Of a stretch of 64,000 nucleotides of DNA, positions 38,040 through 49,833 are shown in pieces. The stretch is taken from NCBI GenBank assembly GCA_021234155.1, contig JAJEKV010000028.1, forward strand, positions 9,932,134 through 9,996,133, written 5' to 3'. This DNA is from Isoetes taiwanensis. Its lineage: Eukaryota; Streptophyta; Lycopodiopsida; Isoetales; Isoetaceae. A program made the translations under genes and the position numbers. Numbering within the stretch: position 1 is the stretch's first letter; each line of letters begins with the position of its first letter. A model generated the notes under the pieces. The model was not told the origin of the DNA and ran no database searches. It worked only from the letters and a program-made list of their open reading frames with translations.

Positions 38040-41000
38040 TATCAGTAGGAGCTTGATATCTTATGACTATTGCATCATGTCTTCCAGCCCGCCAAGAGGC
38101 TGAAGAGATATCCTCTAAAGCAGTAGTCCATGCGGTTTCTATAGCACGTGCCACTGGCAAACCTTTCCGTCCTACATGGCCTCATCTTCCGGACCGTGCC
38201 TTCCCCAAGGGTTGTGCGACAAGTGATTTCTTTGCCAATATACATTTCATGGTTGCTCGTTCCTCATAATTTTCAATATGCTCAACCTTTTCCCAAAGTT
38301 CAAGAACAGCAGTATAGAGGCGATAATCGGTCCCCAACCCTATGTACTTGCAGCTTGTGTTGGTTTGTATTACCTCTGGGTGCAGCAGAACTCTATCTCT
38401 TAGTTTCTTAATAGTCTTTTGTGTTTCAGTCCATTCATCTACAAAGCAAATGAAGATCACTTAATTATGTATACACACTCATAATTGTACCAATAAGAAA
38501 GACAGTAAAAACAGAGTACTCAAGTGCAATGAACAAAAACTTTGATACATATATTCATAACGTTTGAATTTGTACATCAGTCAAAGTCTGTACCAACAAT
38601 GGGCCAGTCGAGAGGCCAATAACATGATGGCAGTTTCTCCATTCCTTGCTCCGTATATTGACTAAATTTAGGCGTGAGAGCACCCAAGTTGCTTGCCATA
38701 GTTTGCCAAAGAAAAATCGCTTCCACTGCTTTCGATATGCTATCTGCTGCATTAGTCATTGGATGCTCTTTCACATAAACTATACCATCTTCAGCCATTT
38801 TGAATCCATTAAGCCATGGAATGAGCTCCATGACAATCAATCTGTCGCCAGCTAATATCAATGTCCAAGAGAAAGGACATATGTAGCTTCCTACAGGATT
38901 CAAAGTGGATTTGTATCTTTAAATCGTCGATCGAACTGTATGTCCATAGTACTCTTGGTACTCTTTCCATACCACAGCTAATGGTTTCACAAACAACCCC
39001 TTTTGAGGTTCAGTAGGGGTGTTTGTGTGGCGAGAGTCCAACACCGCTACAGGTCAGTAAACAAACTTCACTTTATGGAAAAAGCATCACAAATATGTTC
39101 CACAATTGGGTGAAGATTTTTTAGAAGTGAGTGAAGACCAGATGGCAACATCAAACCCTTCTCTTACAAATGCTAACAAATGATGCTAACCCCGGCCCGC
39201 AAAAAAAAAAAAAAAAAACCTGTTTCCTATATTAAATTGAAGCTCATCTTTCTGGATCTGTTGGTATCTTGAGTTAATATTTTCATTCTTGTGCACACTC
39301 TTGCCCAACACATAATTTAAGTCAAAGATAATGAGCTTTCTCCCTAAATTAGATGATTCACCTGTCAGCAAGAAAACACTTGAGATTCACAATTTATAAT
39401 TACATTTCAGATCACACAATTGAGAAAACACATTGATAATTACACAATTGTTATTTGCACAGGTGTAAGTGAGACAAATAAATTAATTTTTTCATTACTT
39501 ATTGAGTACAAAGAAGCTCGGAGCATAGCTCATACAAAACTGTAATTTACAAACAAGTCAAAGAGACTATCTACCCCGTAGGAACAAGCGCTTGTATATT
39601 CATCTCGCCTTCTACAATTAATGCCTCCATTAGATGATCCCTCCGTGACTTGGCATAGGCATCAGTGAACCAACTGGGTGTCATCTGCATGGTGCACAAG
39701 TATTAGAGGACTATACCAACAAATAACTAATAGGAAAATAACATGTTCTACTTACAAAAATGGAGCTTGAATGTGCATCAACCACGACATCTATGAATTT
39801 GTGCATGTAAGCCACAATGTACATGCAAGGGTTGCTGGTACTAGTTTCTGGCATTTTAGGACAGAACACAGGAACATCAAAGTTCTTCCTACCATGGCTT
39901 AAGCTGTTGGATTCGAGCATCATGTTATTGATCACAAGCTTATGAAACCTGCAAAATTGCAATGTGAGAATAAATCAAGCATAAGAAATTGCAATATGAG
40001 AATAATCAAATCATAAAAAAACAAAACAGAAACTCATACTTACTTCTGGACCACTTTAGCATCGGGTACATAGCCTTTGACAGGAGAGAGGATCTGTATA
40101 CTTGGGCTAGCTATAGATGGAAAAGAGCTTTTAAGGCAAGCACAAGTATTGCCAATGCCACATTTGGGCCTTGCAGAATTGGAACAAATATGTATTGGCA
40201 TCTTGCAATCAAAATGCCATCCAGCCCTTCCTTTATGTTAGTGTTCTGTTGCATCGCCCCTCCCCCCCCATGTTCTTGAGGGAATTCACAAAATTCGGAA
40301 GGTGTCCTGGTCGAACCATAAAAACTTGTGTTTCCAATCAGATGGTCCGTAATACATATTAATACATAAGATGAGTGACTTAGGGAATGAAATAACATAA
40401 ATATGTTGAAATGCTAGCCTACCTCCCATAGACATCTACCATCTTAGAGGTCAAGTCCAGCTTCAGCCAGAAACTTCGTCAACATCACTTTGAAAGATAG
40501 AGGGTGCAGGCTTAGGAGGACAGTCCCTATAAGGAGTGAATGGAACCAACCTTTTCAGTCGGTTCACTAAACTGTACAAGGAAACAACAGCATTAGCAAA
40601 AGAATATATCTATTGTAATCAATTGTATATTACTCACCTTGTAAATTCATCACACCTTGAATCTTACGTGGACTTCTTTGCACCTTATTTGTTATCACAT
40701 CAATATTTGCTTGTAGCTCCTCTTCCTCTTCCGGTTCTGACCCAGCAGGATCAGGACCAGCTTCCTTCACGGCCTGTGATCGTGTCCTATGTACAAAACA
40801 AATGTGGTTAATTATCATAAATCTGAGATGTTTAACAAAATTAGTTCATCTTGGACATACCTCTTTCTTGGTGGTGGTGGCACTTTTTTGCCTAGAGATT
40901 TTCTTTTCGGAGGACATTTTTTTGTTGCTGGAGATTTTGCCTGTTTTTTTCCTCTTGGAGTTACATCACCAGCATTCTTTTGCCTCCTCTTTGGAGTGGA

Positions 41001-43256
41001 CTCAACTACCAACTCAACTTCCTCTTCCCTGGTATCTCCTGGGATAAAATCTGGATCTGTGTCCTTTGTAGCTTCTGTAACAGGTCCAGAACTGGCACCT
41101 GCAGATGATGCTGAGACAGAAGCTGAATCTTTCTTAGGAGCTTCTCCAATTACTAATTTAGCACTTGGTGATAAAAGTGTTTTTGTTGCAGCAGTCATTG
41201 AAGGCTCTGCACCTGCAACTGCTTTAGCTTTCTCAAGTGCCATCCTCTCTATTTCCTCAACTTCACTTTGCCATGTTCGAGGAGGCACTGTTGCAGATGG
41301 TTCTATTACTGGCACTGTAAATGTCATTGGTGATCTGGAGCTGGAAGGTTGAGGGTCTACAGATTCGGTCTGCTTATGCTCAATAAAATCTGTAAAGAGA
41401 GTCGATGCAGATGGCTCAAGAACATCAGCCATTAAAGCTGCTTCTGGGATAGGAACAGCCTCATCTGCAAACAAACAAATGATCTAAATTTCAATAGACA
41501 TAAAAGAACATGAAAACAGAACTTCAACAATGAGAAATATCTGGTACATTCTGCCAAGCATGTGCATTTCATGTACATAAAATGTACCAAATGTACGTAA
41601 CTACATTTAACTGTAGCCAAATGTACATGTACATGTTCCTCAATGTACATAGATGTACCTCAATGCATCTGGATGTACCCAGATGTACCCAGGTATCCAG
41701 TTAGGGAATGTAGATCTATGCCCAAAAAAAGCACATATATGTAAAGAATGCACATACTTATGAATCCATCTACAGATGCACTCTAAAAATAAATGCATGT
41801 ACATCTATTTGCAAATGTAGACTTCATTAGATACATGTACAACTGATACAACTGCAGTCCAAGCTCAAAAATAAAAGCATCAATAAACAAGCAAATATAT
41901 GCCTATGTACCTCTGCTTACAGATGTACACTAAAAGTTATACATGTACAAGGAATAGCAATGCACTGAAAGCCATACATGTAGAACTATGCAGATTACAA
42001 TAACAAATATGAATTAAGAGAAATATAAGTTTAAATTAGTTGAGAGCAATGCATACCTTTCACAACAGGGAAACCAAGCTGAATTCGAATGCCCTCATCC
42101 CAGATGCAACCTTTTATGCAATTCTGTCTTTCATGGACCAGATAACACAAGCAGAAGAGGCAATAAGCATCTCCGTATAGCAACAAACCAGTTTTGCCAA
42201 AGCCTTGGCCACAACAGGTACATGAACTGAATGTGATGAACTGCTCTATAGAAGTAGCTCCTACAGTAGGGCCTCGGGTCGCGAGAACAATAGGTCCCTG
42301 CTCTCCCCATGATATCCAAAATCAGAATGCCTTTGCTGAACCAATTCAATGCAATTAAGTTTTTCCTTTGCTTGTTCAATTGAGATTTCATGCCTTTTAA
42401 TTTCTTTAGTTGCTTCACTCGCAAAACCAATTTCTAGCTTAGAAGAGTGCGCTCTTTCTCATGTCTACTCATAACCAAGTCTTCCAACTTGTACTTCAAC
42501 ACTCAAGATAACTTGATTTCCAGCCAGGGATCCCGGGACAATTTGTCAAATTCTGTTTTGTCTCATCTATTTTCTCGGCGGATCTGGCTGCCAGATCTTG
42601 AATAGCATATCCTTTCTACCCTCAATCCGGTGATGACCTTCAATGCATCCCTCCTTTTTTTCTTCCAAAGCTTCTACTTCATTCAATAGGTTAGTTTTCT
42701 CCTCCAACCCATGCTTAAGTAATCGCTTTATTGTGTCAACATCGATCTAGAATAACCGGGGCTCTAATATTCTCACAAGAATACGATGTCCCGCTTTGAT
42801 ATTTGAGGATTTACCTGTTGTAGGGTCCTCTGTAATTTCTGATGTTTTGGCAAGATCTTTGGCGGTCCTAGCCACGTCCATCCAATCAACAAGCCGTCCC
42901 TTCAAGTGAAGAGCAAATGCTCTGGCAAAATAGGTAGAAATATAATGGTTTGTAACCTGTTTCTTGCCATAAACCAATTCATAATATTTAAAAAAATCAT
43001 CTTTCCATGCGTTCTGGATTCTCCCTTCCTTGAATCCTCGTCTATTTTTTGGAGCTTCACCCCATACCTCGTTCATAACCATCTCTAGGTTGGGTATGTG
43101 GGCCTCTGCATGTTTATCACGGAGGTCTTTGGCTTGGATCACATCAGAACCCAAACGTAAACTCCTTGGAGGTAAGATTCCACTGCCGGAAGCACTGGCT
43201 TCTTGCTTGGGCTGTGGTGATGAGCAAGCACTGATCTGGGGGCGTTTTGGGGCCAT
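38040..43256 (-). pseudogene. RING-like finger / FCP1-like (DLN-type HAD) gene, copy in Element II
   Basis: The start is MAPKRPQISACSSPQPKQ (43256). The first exon runs to about 42747 and includes NEVWGEAPKNRRGFKEG. A coiled-coil-like part follows (GLEEKTNLLNEVEALEEKK). At about 42090-42260 there is a zinc-finger-like cysteine cluster (CTCCGQGFG, YCLFCLCYLVHE, then GCIWDEG). A TGTACAT-rich intron separates this from a charged, Ser/Pro-rich linker (40815-41474) with basic blocks such as PPKRKSLGKK. At 39290-39370 comes KLIIFDLNYVLGKS, the DLN motif. Further FCP1-like pieces read GLFVKPLAVVWKEY, YICPFSWT and ELIPWLNGF with KEHPMTNAADS (38577-39010). The C-terminal exon ends near 38035 (RHDAIVIRY). 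Frameshifts and an 18-A run (39200-39217) interrupt the HAD part. The domain order is the same as in the Element I copy. Confidence 0.6.
41540..41960. repeat. TGTACAT-rich repeats in the intron of the FCP1-like gene
   Basis: Many ATGTACAT, ATGTACC and TACATGTAC words lie between the exon ending at 41474 and the zinc-finger exon near 42090. They are looser than the array at 35555-35810 but share the motif. Confidence 0.65.
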
Positions 43257-43491
43257 AGCTAGATGAAGAATTCGTGATCGGAATTCAAGCAGAGAAGGCA
43301 GGGGCGGGATAGTGAACGAGGGGCAAACCAACAAAGAATTTGGTAAAGAATTTCAAAATCCGAAAATTGTGCGGTTTCAGAGTGGTGGATAGCCATTAAT
43401 CATGGCAGTTACTAGCGGGTCATGATGACAGTTATTCCAAAAATGTGCATTCGGTACATATGTATATGTACAAAAAGGGCTACATTTATAG

Positions 43492-43513
43492 ACACCCTTT
43501 CATGCTTTTACCC
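43492..43513 (-). repeat. Element II right terminal inverted repeat
   Basis: Read on the minus strand it begins GGGTAAAAGCATGAAAGGG and is identical to the left repeat over 22 bp. It is followed on the plus strand by GACA (43514-43517). Confidence 0.88.
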
Positions 43514-43517
43514 GACA

Positions 43518-44265
43518 TTTATGATTATTGGCCTGACTATCATTTATTTAGGCCAAGGAATCCTATACTTTTCATGTACCATCTTTATCTTATATTAATT
43601 TAAGAATGTTTTTGCTATATTGTTTATATAGTTCAATGCAGACTTGTCTATAAGTTTTTGCTATATTGTTTATATCTACTTCAATGCTGACTGCAAGGGA
43701 TGCTTAAAACTTACCAAGTGCTTAAAAAAAAAATTGCCTGCAAGTGCTAGTCTGGTATGAGTCTTAATGGCAGATACTGCTTACTGTCATGCAGTGACAG
43801 TTACTAAGTTTGTAGTTGCTTAACGCTAGCAGAAGTGTTAATGTCATCAAGTGCTTACTGTCATGCAGTTAAGGTGCAGTGCTTACTGTTATGCTATATA
43901 ACTGTTTAAAGCTAGCTGTTTATTGCATGATTGTGTGCTTGTGTGTTCTAGTGCTTACTCACAAGCACTGCTGAAACTAATTAAAGTGTTTGAGCTAGAG
44001 CACTGTTACATTCAAGCAGAATATGGATTGTACAAGAATGAACATCAAATGAATTCATTCTTTACATAATGGAAAAAACAAAATGTGAGACAAAAAAGAA
44101 GTAGATGAGACAAAAAACTTCATATATTTGATAGACGAAAAGAACATTTGATAGAGAAAAAAACTGACAAACAAAGAACAAAGTGGTAGAGACAAATAAC
44201 TTTTTATATTAACAAAATATTTTACAAAAAACTGGCCTTCAGGGGGGTGTCTTCAGGGGGTGTCT
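43518..44265. repeat. Element I spacer rich in GTGCTTA words and short duplications
   Basis: At 43606-43700 a unit with TTTTTGCTATATTGTTTATAT and a following TTCAATGC-GACT block occurs twice. From 43700 to 43970 words such as AAGTGCTTA, CAGTGCTTACTGT and GCTTACTGTCATGCAGT recur six or more times. No gene is seen. The same GTGCTTA word appears near both ends of Element I. Confidence 0.6.
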
Positions 44266-44816
44266 TTAGGGGGCTTTAGGGGCTTTCGTTTGGGACTTCG
44301 GGCTCACTCCACACATTCTCCTCAATTCCGCCTCCCTCGCCTTTTGGTGGGGAGCTCTTAAATGTTGACTCTCGAAAACCAGGTTTTTTTTCTTCTTCTT
44401 CATCTGCCTCTTCCTCTTCCTCTTCCTCTTCCTCTTCCTCTTCCTCTTCCTCTTCCTCTTCCTCTTCCTCTTCCTCTTCCTCTTCCTCTTCCTCTTCCTT
44501 TTCATCCTCCTCCTCCTCCTCGGAAATTCTCCTCCTCTTCTTCTTGAGAATTCTCCACTTCTGCTCCACTTCACCTTTCGACTTTCAAAAAACAAAAAGC
44601 ATCAATGTTAGAACAAAAGAAAACAAAACAAAAAAATTGCAAAACAAAAGAATACCTTCTTCTTCCTCACGGTCTTGATTAATGCATTTGCTTCTTCCGG
44701 ACGAACCGGCTCGAAACGTAGGGCGCGTTCAGTATTAGCGGGCGGCGTCGCGCATCCTCAGGCACCTGCTTAAGCACATACTCTGGTGCTTGATTTCCGC
44801 TGCATGCAGAGGCCAT
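44266..44816 (-). pseudogene. Small acidic-protein gene in Element I with glutamate repeat
   Basis: A start at 44816 gives MASACSGNQAPEYVLKQVPEDA. After one probable frameshift it continues ERALRFEPVRPEEANALIKT to a GTATTC donor near 44655. After a CTTTTTG..AAAG acceptor near 44587 the frame reads KGEVEQKWRILKKKRRRISEE. It then runs into about 30 glutamates encoded by a (CTTCCT)n tract on the plus strand (44406-44499), and ends VWSEPEVPNESP. I do not recognise a family. Glutamate runs of this kind are common in disordered nuclear proteins. It could belong to Element I or be unrelated DNA inside it. The frameshift suggests it is inactive. Confidence 0.4.
44406..44499. repeat. Hexanucleotide microsatellite (CTTCCT)n
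   Basis: About 15 uninterrupted units occur. On the minus strand the tract encodes polyglutamate in the acidic-protein frame above; other frames give Leu-Pro or Lys-Arg repeats, which are shadows. Confidence 0.9.
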
Positions 44817-45327
44817 TGCAAAGGAATTTGGGCAAGATATCGTTGCAAAGGCGTAAAAAGAGGATTTGGGCAAGATGCCGGCTTAAGGCGGAAGCGTGAG
44901 GGCGTAAGAAGAGCTTAAATCCTATGATTAGGGGCCTAGTGCTTAAATCCTATGCTTATGCGCGTCAGTGTACAAAAAACCTCACACGCGCCAGAACAAT
45001 TAATTCATAACCAGGCTTAAATATTTCGTATGACCATTGGAATTGACACATGTCACATCGAGGAAATGCCTTGACAATATAATTTTGCCAAGAATGTTGG
45101 GATAGTGATGGTACCAAAATAAATAATTGAATTTTATTCCAATGTCACAAATGTACATTCTTAAACAACAATTCAATCTTCATTTCGAAGTACATGTCCA
45201 TGCACACCACCCTTGTGCATCCTCACTATTATTATAATATATATACAAATGTGTGCTTACGTGCTTAGGTGCTGGAACAACAAATCACTTGCAAAGAATT
45301 ACATCAATTTGATTAAGTGTCAAAGAA

Positions 45328-47962
45328 TTACAATATTATTGGGAGACTGACCATAATTTTTTCATGGGTCTCCATATCAATTTTAGGATATCTTACCACA
45401 TGGCTGTGCACGGAGGCTTCGGGTTGTTTAGTGAGCAACATGTACTTGAAATTACCCAAGAATTGATAATACAGTCCACTTAAGATAACCTCATGCACTC
45501 CAAATTTTTGCCCCCATCCATCTTTGTATGAATCTTCAAGTGTGCATTTGGGTTCTGTGCACTTGAGGATGTAGAAGTCCACACCCTCTGAATTGTCTAC
45601 CTCAGCATTCACTGCAAAATTGTCACCTACCTCTACCAAATTACTGATCCATTCATTGGCTAGTTCAAGAGTCTCCTTTTTCTTCTCAACTCCTGGTTTT
45701 AAGTCAGTTACCTCCCACTTTCCAAATCTACCTGTATTGATGCAGGAGTCCCAATTCTGATCCATGCAAAACAAGCAAAAACATGACAGGCATCTATGAG
45801 CAAGCCTGTTTGGTCTACTCCTGCTGACAGGTCTGATACAGTGAATCTTCTTTGTGCCTTTAAGTGTTTCAATTTCATATTCTTGCATATTTGCCACAAC
45901 AGCAGGTTCAATTTCCCAAAAATATCTTTTGATCTCATCTGTTTCATCAACTGGTAGACTGCTAAAATATGTACACAGAAATTTTACAATATCTTTAGCA
46001 TGCCTCAGTTGCACACCATTGGGTTTGAGTTGTTCCTTACTTAGCAGCCTTTTGATAACAACACCTGCACCATCATGTTCACCTTTACCACGAGCAGTGG
46101 CAAAGTAGTTCCAAACTATTTCCTTGTCATTCATTGTGAAATACCTGCCTAAGAAAAAAAAAGGTTTTGCTGACTTAAATTGTGATGAGCAGCCATCACT
46201 CCAAACCCAATGCTTCTCATACTCTATTTCCTGTTCCTTAAGCCATGCAACATGCTTTTGTAGGCAATGTTCCACAAATAATGATTCATGCACGTTATCA
46301 TCAGAAATGTAAAAGTGAGTCTCTTTTATGATCTTCCTACCGTTGTTGAGTCTATTCCTGATCTGCTCCAATCTTCTGTTCTTCTTTTTCTTCTTTGGAC
46401 AGTCTTCTTCTGTCTGCACAGGAACAGGAATATCAGCACTTTTGTCATGTCTATATGTTATGTGAACAAGTATAGAAACTTGGTCTGTATAATTTTCTGC
46501 AAAGTCAATAACAGATACAATTGTATCTTCTGGAAATGATGACACACAATGTTTAAACTGATTGGCCTACCAATGTGCTATGTAATTGTGTGGAACAAAA
46601 TCTGATATTACCTTCTTCACATCCTCTTGAAACTCTTTGGGACTTCTCTCCTTCTGTACTAATCTTAAGACAGGTTTGTACCTCAAAGGCTTTCTTGGAT
46701 CCCTGAATTCTCTGTCCTGGTCCACAGGTTGCTTTTCAAATGTCTTCCAAGTAACTAGTAATGAACCCGTGCCATCCATTTCCTGTGGACATTTTCTAAT
46801 TCTATCCAACCCACATTTTTTACACGCCAACATCAAGCAGTTATGATCACTCCTCATCATCACCTTTGCTGCAGACCACTTGTCTCCATAAATCACTGTG
46901 CACTTGATTGTATGCTCCTTGGCTGCACATTCTGGGCCAGGGCCACAAATCTCACAGTGGCAGTTGCAATTGTCATGAACTCCACCCGATTTTCTCAGGC
47001 TGTTCAATCCCTGCATGATGTATTCAAATTTCAAGTGGTAGATGCAACATCATGTATGCCTCTCACACATCCTCCTTACAAAACTCGGTTTCAACCCCTC
47101 AAAAGTCTGCAATGCAATTTTGATATGAGGATTCTTCTCTCTAAACCTGAGGTAGAATTGCAACTGCAGGAAAATCGTGTGAATGCCAAATAAATGCTAC
47201 ATATAATGAACCCTACAATATAGGATGAATACTTACTTGGCTGACTTCAAGAAGATGAATTGAATGTTCCATCTTTATTCCTGTCTCTGATACATACCTC
47301 CTCACGTCTTTCTTGTATGGAGAAACTCTTGTATTTTCTGTCCAGAACTTGAGAACAGCTTCTCTATTGTAATCTATGCTATCCATCCGCTTCCTCCTCC
47401 TGAACATTGACCAAGGTCCTTCCCCTTTGTTAGCTTGCACCCTTCTTTGAAAAGCATTTGAAATTGTCTTTCTGGGGATGCTGAGCAATCTGGCCACTTC
47501 TGTTTGATTCAATGGCTTGACACCATTTGTACCTGCTGCTGCCATTATCAGGGTGGACTTCCTTGCACGAAGCATGTCATGATTCCTCTCATACTTATGT
47601 TCTTGCATTGTTTTCTTCAAATTCTTCATCATTTGCTCGGCCATAGTAACCTGCTTAGATTTCTTTATAGAAGCAATTGGTAAATCCCTTGCCCTCCAAA
47701 GAAGACTGTCAAGGATACGGCCTTTGTCATTGTCATCAACATTTGTACTAATTTGGTTGAATACTTCAAAAATTTCTCCTGAAATTTCTCTTATTCTGCG
47801 GTCACTCAGTCTCAATTTCTTATTCTTCTTTGAAGTCGAATCTTTAGAAGGGGAATTCTTCTTCATTGCTACCTTCTTTGCATACAATCTCTGCCTCTGA
47901 TCTCTCTTCCTTGCTGCATCAATGGCTTTGTAAAGTGAACGGGGAGAGGAATTGGGTTTCAT
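45328..47962 (-). pseudogene. DDD-type transposase of Element I (nearly complete, two nonsense codons)
   Basis: Exon 1 (47236-47962, possibly starting further upstream) opens MKPNSSPRSLYKAIDAARKR and holds a helix-turn-helix-like stretch NQTEVARLLSIPRKTISNAF. It ends LLEVSQ at a GTAAGT donor. Exon 2 starts at 47163 after CTGCAG (LQFYLRFREKNPH) and runs to the stop at 45328. A cysteine-rich part (CNCHCEICGPGPEC, later CKKCGLDRIRKCP) precedes the RNase-H-like core with acidic motifs VIDFAENYT, WSDGCSSQFK and ARGKGEHDGAG. Related proteins with DFAENY, SDG-x2-SQ(Y/F)K and GKGxxDG motifs occur in many animal genomes. In-frame stops lie at 47050-47052 (RHT*CCIYH) and 46567-46569 (HW*ANQF). About 14 residues after ENYT are missing compared with the Element II copy. 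Confidence 0.75.
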
Positions 47963-48260
47963 ATCCCGGATTTCTGTGTATTGCAAAATTGGTGAGGGCA
48001 AATTGTTGAATTTCGGTTCAGGCAATTCTTGGAAACAATTAGTCCCTCCATTTTGCTTGAATTCAAGATGGGTTAGCCCGCCATCCACGAATATGGCGGG
48101 CTACAGGCATTCATGTTTCCAGTACCATTCAAGCTCATGATTCTCTCAGCCTGTCATTTGACGGGCGCGCACCCTACATGTCAATTGATCAATCACGCAC
48201 GTCGTGTTTAAAACACGCCAATTTTAAGCACTTGTAAGCGGCGTCCGGACGGTGATTTCT

Positions 48261-48285
48261 GCTACCCAGTACCGATTTTGCACCC
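48261..48285 (-). repeat. Element I right terminal inverted repeat
   Basis: Read on the minus strand from 48285 it begins GGGTGCAAAATCGGTACTGG. It is followed on the plus strand by ATGC (48286-48289), matching the four bases before the left end. Confidence 0.68.
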
Positions 48286-48289
48286 ATGC

Positions 48290-48911
48290 AACACTAAAAG
48301 ATGGAAGCGAAGGAGTAGGGAAAAACATGATGAAACGATGTGTAACCTATCGCAAACTGTATGCTTACCATGTCCTTGTCTTGACATATCACCCTGCTCC
48401 TCGGTTCCAAAACAATGTTCAAAAGCCCCAATATTATGATTTGCTCAAAGTCAAACCATGGATGACATTGAGACCCCAATCCTTTGCACTGCAAATTAAT
48501 GTACACGCTTAGAATCTCTTTGAGAGAAGAAGGTGATAATACAGTAGGAGATAATGGAACTTGAAAATAAGAAAACTAAATTTCAGACTTCGGCATTGAG
48601 CTTCCTAGCTAATATTTGAATTAAAATAGTTACATTCACCTACTTCTAAGAAGACCCCAACCTGAACTCCTACTGCAATTCCAAATCTAAATATGTAGAT
48701 AATGCACAAAAGACATTGGCAACTCTGCGACTTAAGAAGCAAGAAAAAAATAGGCCTCAAATGAAATTTCATGGGGGCAAATGAATATGTTTTGCTTCTT
48801 TTGTCGGAATACACCAAAGCTTAGAACCCCACAACAATGATCCCATAACAACCATAGCCTGAAAGAATAAAGTTCTTAATGAGAATAACAAAGATGGGAA
48901 AGCAGAAGACC
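48290..48911. other. Spacer between Elements I and III
   Basis: Non-coding sequence of about 620 bp separates the right target-site copy of Element I from the left target-site copy of Element III. Nothing further is recognised. Confidence 0.5.
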
Positions 48912-48915
48912 AATA

Positions 48916-48947
48916 AACCATCATTCAATTAAATTGGGATTATGTCT
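48916..48947 (+). repeat. Element III left terminal inverted repeat (32 bp)
   Basis: It begins AACCATCATTCAATTAAATT and ends GGGATTATGTCT. It is identical to the reverse complement of 61361-61392 over all 32 bases and preceded by AATA. Confidence 0.88.
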
Positions 48948-49833
48948 ATTCCAAAATCGCGCCGTATAAGCATTTTATTGACCATTATATTGAATTAACC
49001 ACACTTTTGCACTGTGTTCATTTTTGGGCTGGGAATATGCATTTTATGTGAAAATGCAAAGGCATTCAAATATTCGATGCAAATGACCCATATTATGACA
49101 GAATGTAGGCAGTTGAAAAAGCAGGAAATTGCCTATTAATTCGCACATTCACGGACGACAACGAAATCTAAACAATGAAATTGTAAAGCTTTACGAGTAA
49201 ATAACAACAAGCAAGTTGCTACAAAACAGAGATTTTCGTGGTTCAAATCGCGCGTGGCGCGATTTGCTTGGCATAAATAACGCATTACAATAGAACATAA
49301 ACTACAAAAACTAATCGATTCATCGCCCCCTCGGTATTTGCAGCGGTCCCGAGATCCCATGTCGATTATGAACAAACCATGCTCGGATTCCATATAAGAT
49401 GGATTACAACATCAAAGGGATCAGGATAGAAGCGGACAGGATTCATAGCAACGACATCAAGCCAGTCCTGAAGTTCTATTTCTAGCTCGCGGCACCTGCA
49501 GAGGTCCGCATGGTTCATCTTGCAGGTAATAGAATGTGCCATAATAACAAGGAGAAGGCGGAGACCGAAGCCGATTCAGGGGCTATTTCATGCATACCTA
49601 TTTATACACACCAAAATTATTGACAGTATATACCTACAAATTATTGCAAGTATAACAAACCGTACACATAATATAAAAAAATAATACGTACACAGAACCA
49701 ATAATGCTGATAAAAGAACACAATATATATTCAAAACCTTTCGTATAAAGTATATTTCATATTCAAAACTTTTTGGAAAGTGTATTTCCTGTATACATAT
49801 ATATCAAAAAAAGTTCCCTTTCTAGGACGATTT

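Larger units (their letters stand above)
34292..43513. mobile_element. Element II: complete 9.2-kb DNA transposon nested in Element I
   Basis: Perfect 22-bp terminal inverted repeats occur at 34292-34313 and 43492-43513 (first bases GGGTAAAAGCATGAAAGGG). GACA flanks both ends (34288-34291 and 43514-43517) as a 4-bp target-site duplication. Inside, a transposase gene (plus, 34.6-37.7 kb) and a RING/FCP1-like gene (minus, 38.0-43.3 kb) converge. Both are homologous to the genes of Element I but in mirrored arrangement relative to the ends, so the two elements are related families. It interrupts Element I just after the stop of that element's FCP1-like gene, so it inserted later. Both genes carry frameshifts, so it is not autonomous now. 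Confidence 0.85.
31446..48285. mobile_element. Element I: DNA transposon with two opposed genes, split by Element II
   Basis: The left end begins GGGTGTAAAATC (31446) and the right end, reverse-complemented from 48285, begins GGGTGCAAAATC: 11 of 12 match, with weaker similarity following (GTGGGGTA / CTGGGTAGC). The bases outside are ATGC on both sides (31442-31445 and 48286-48289), a 4-bp target-site duplication. Without the nested insert it is about 7.6 kb. It carries a RING/FCP1-like gene on the plus strand, a small acidic-protein gene on the minus strand and a DDD-type transposase on the minus strand. Four-bp duplications and this transposase type point to the Sola superfamily as the first comparison; that assignment is inference. 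Confidence 0.72.

Noticed and set aside
44276-44595. Alternative frames giving Leu-Pro or Lys-Arg repeats across the (CTTCCT)n tract
   Set aside because: They are shadows of a hexanucleotide microsatellite. Only the glutamate frame joins to plausible flanking coding sequence.
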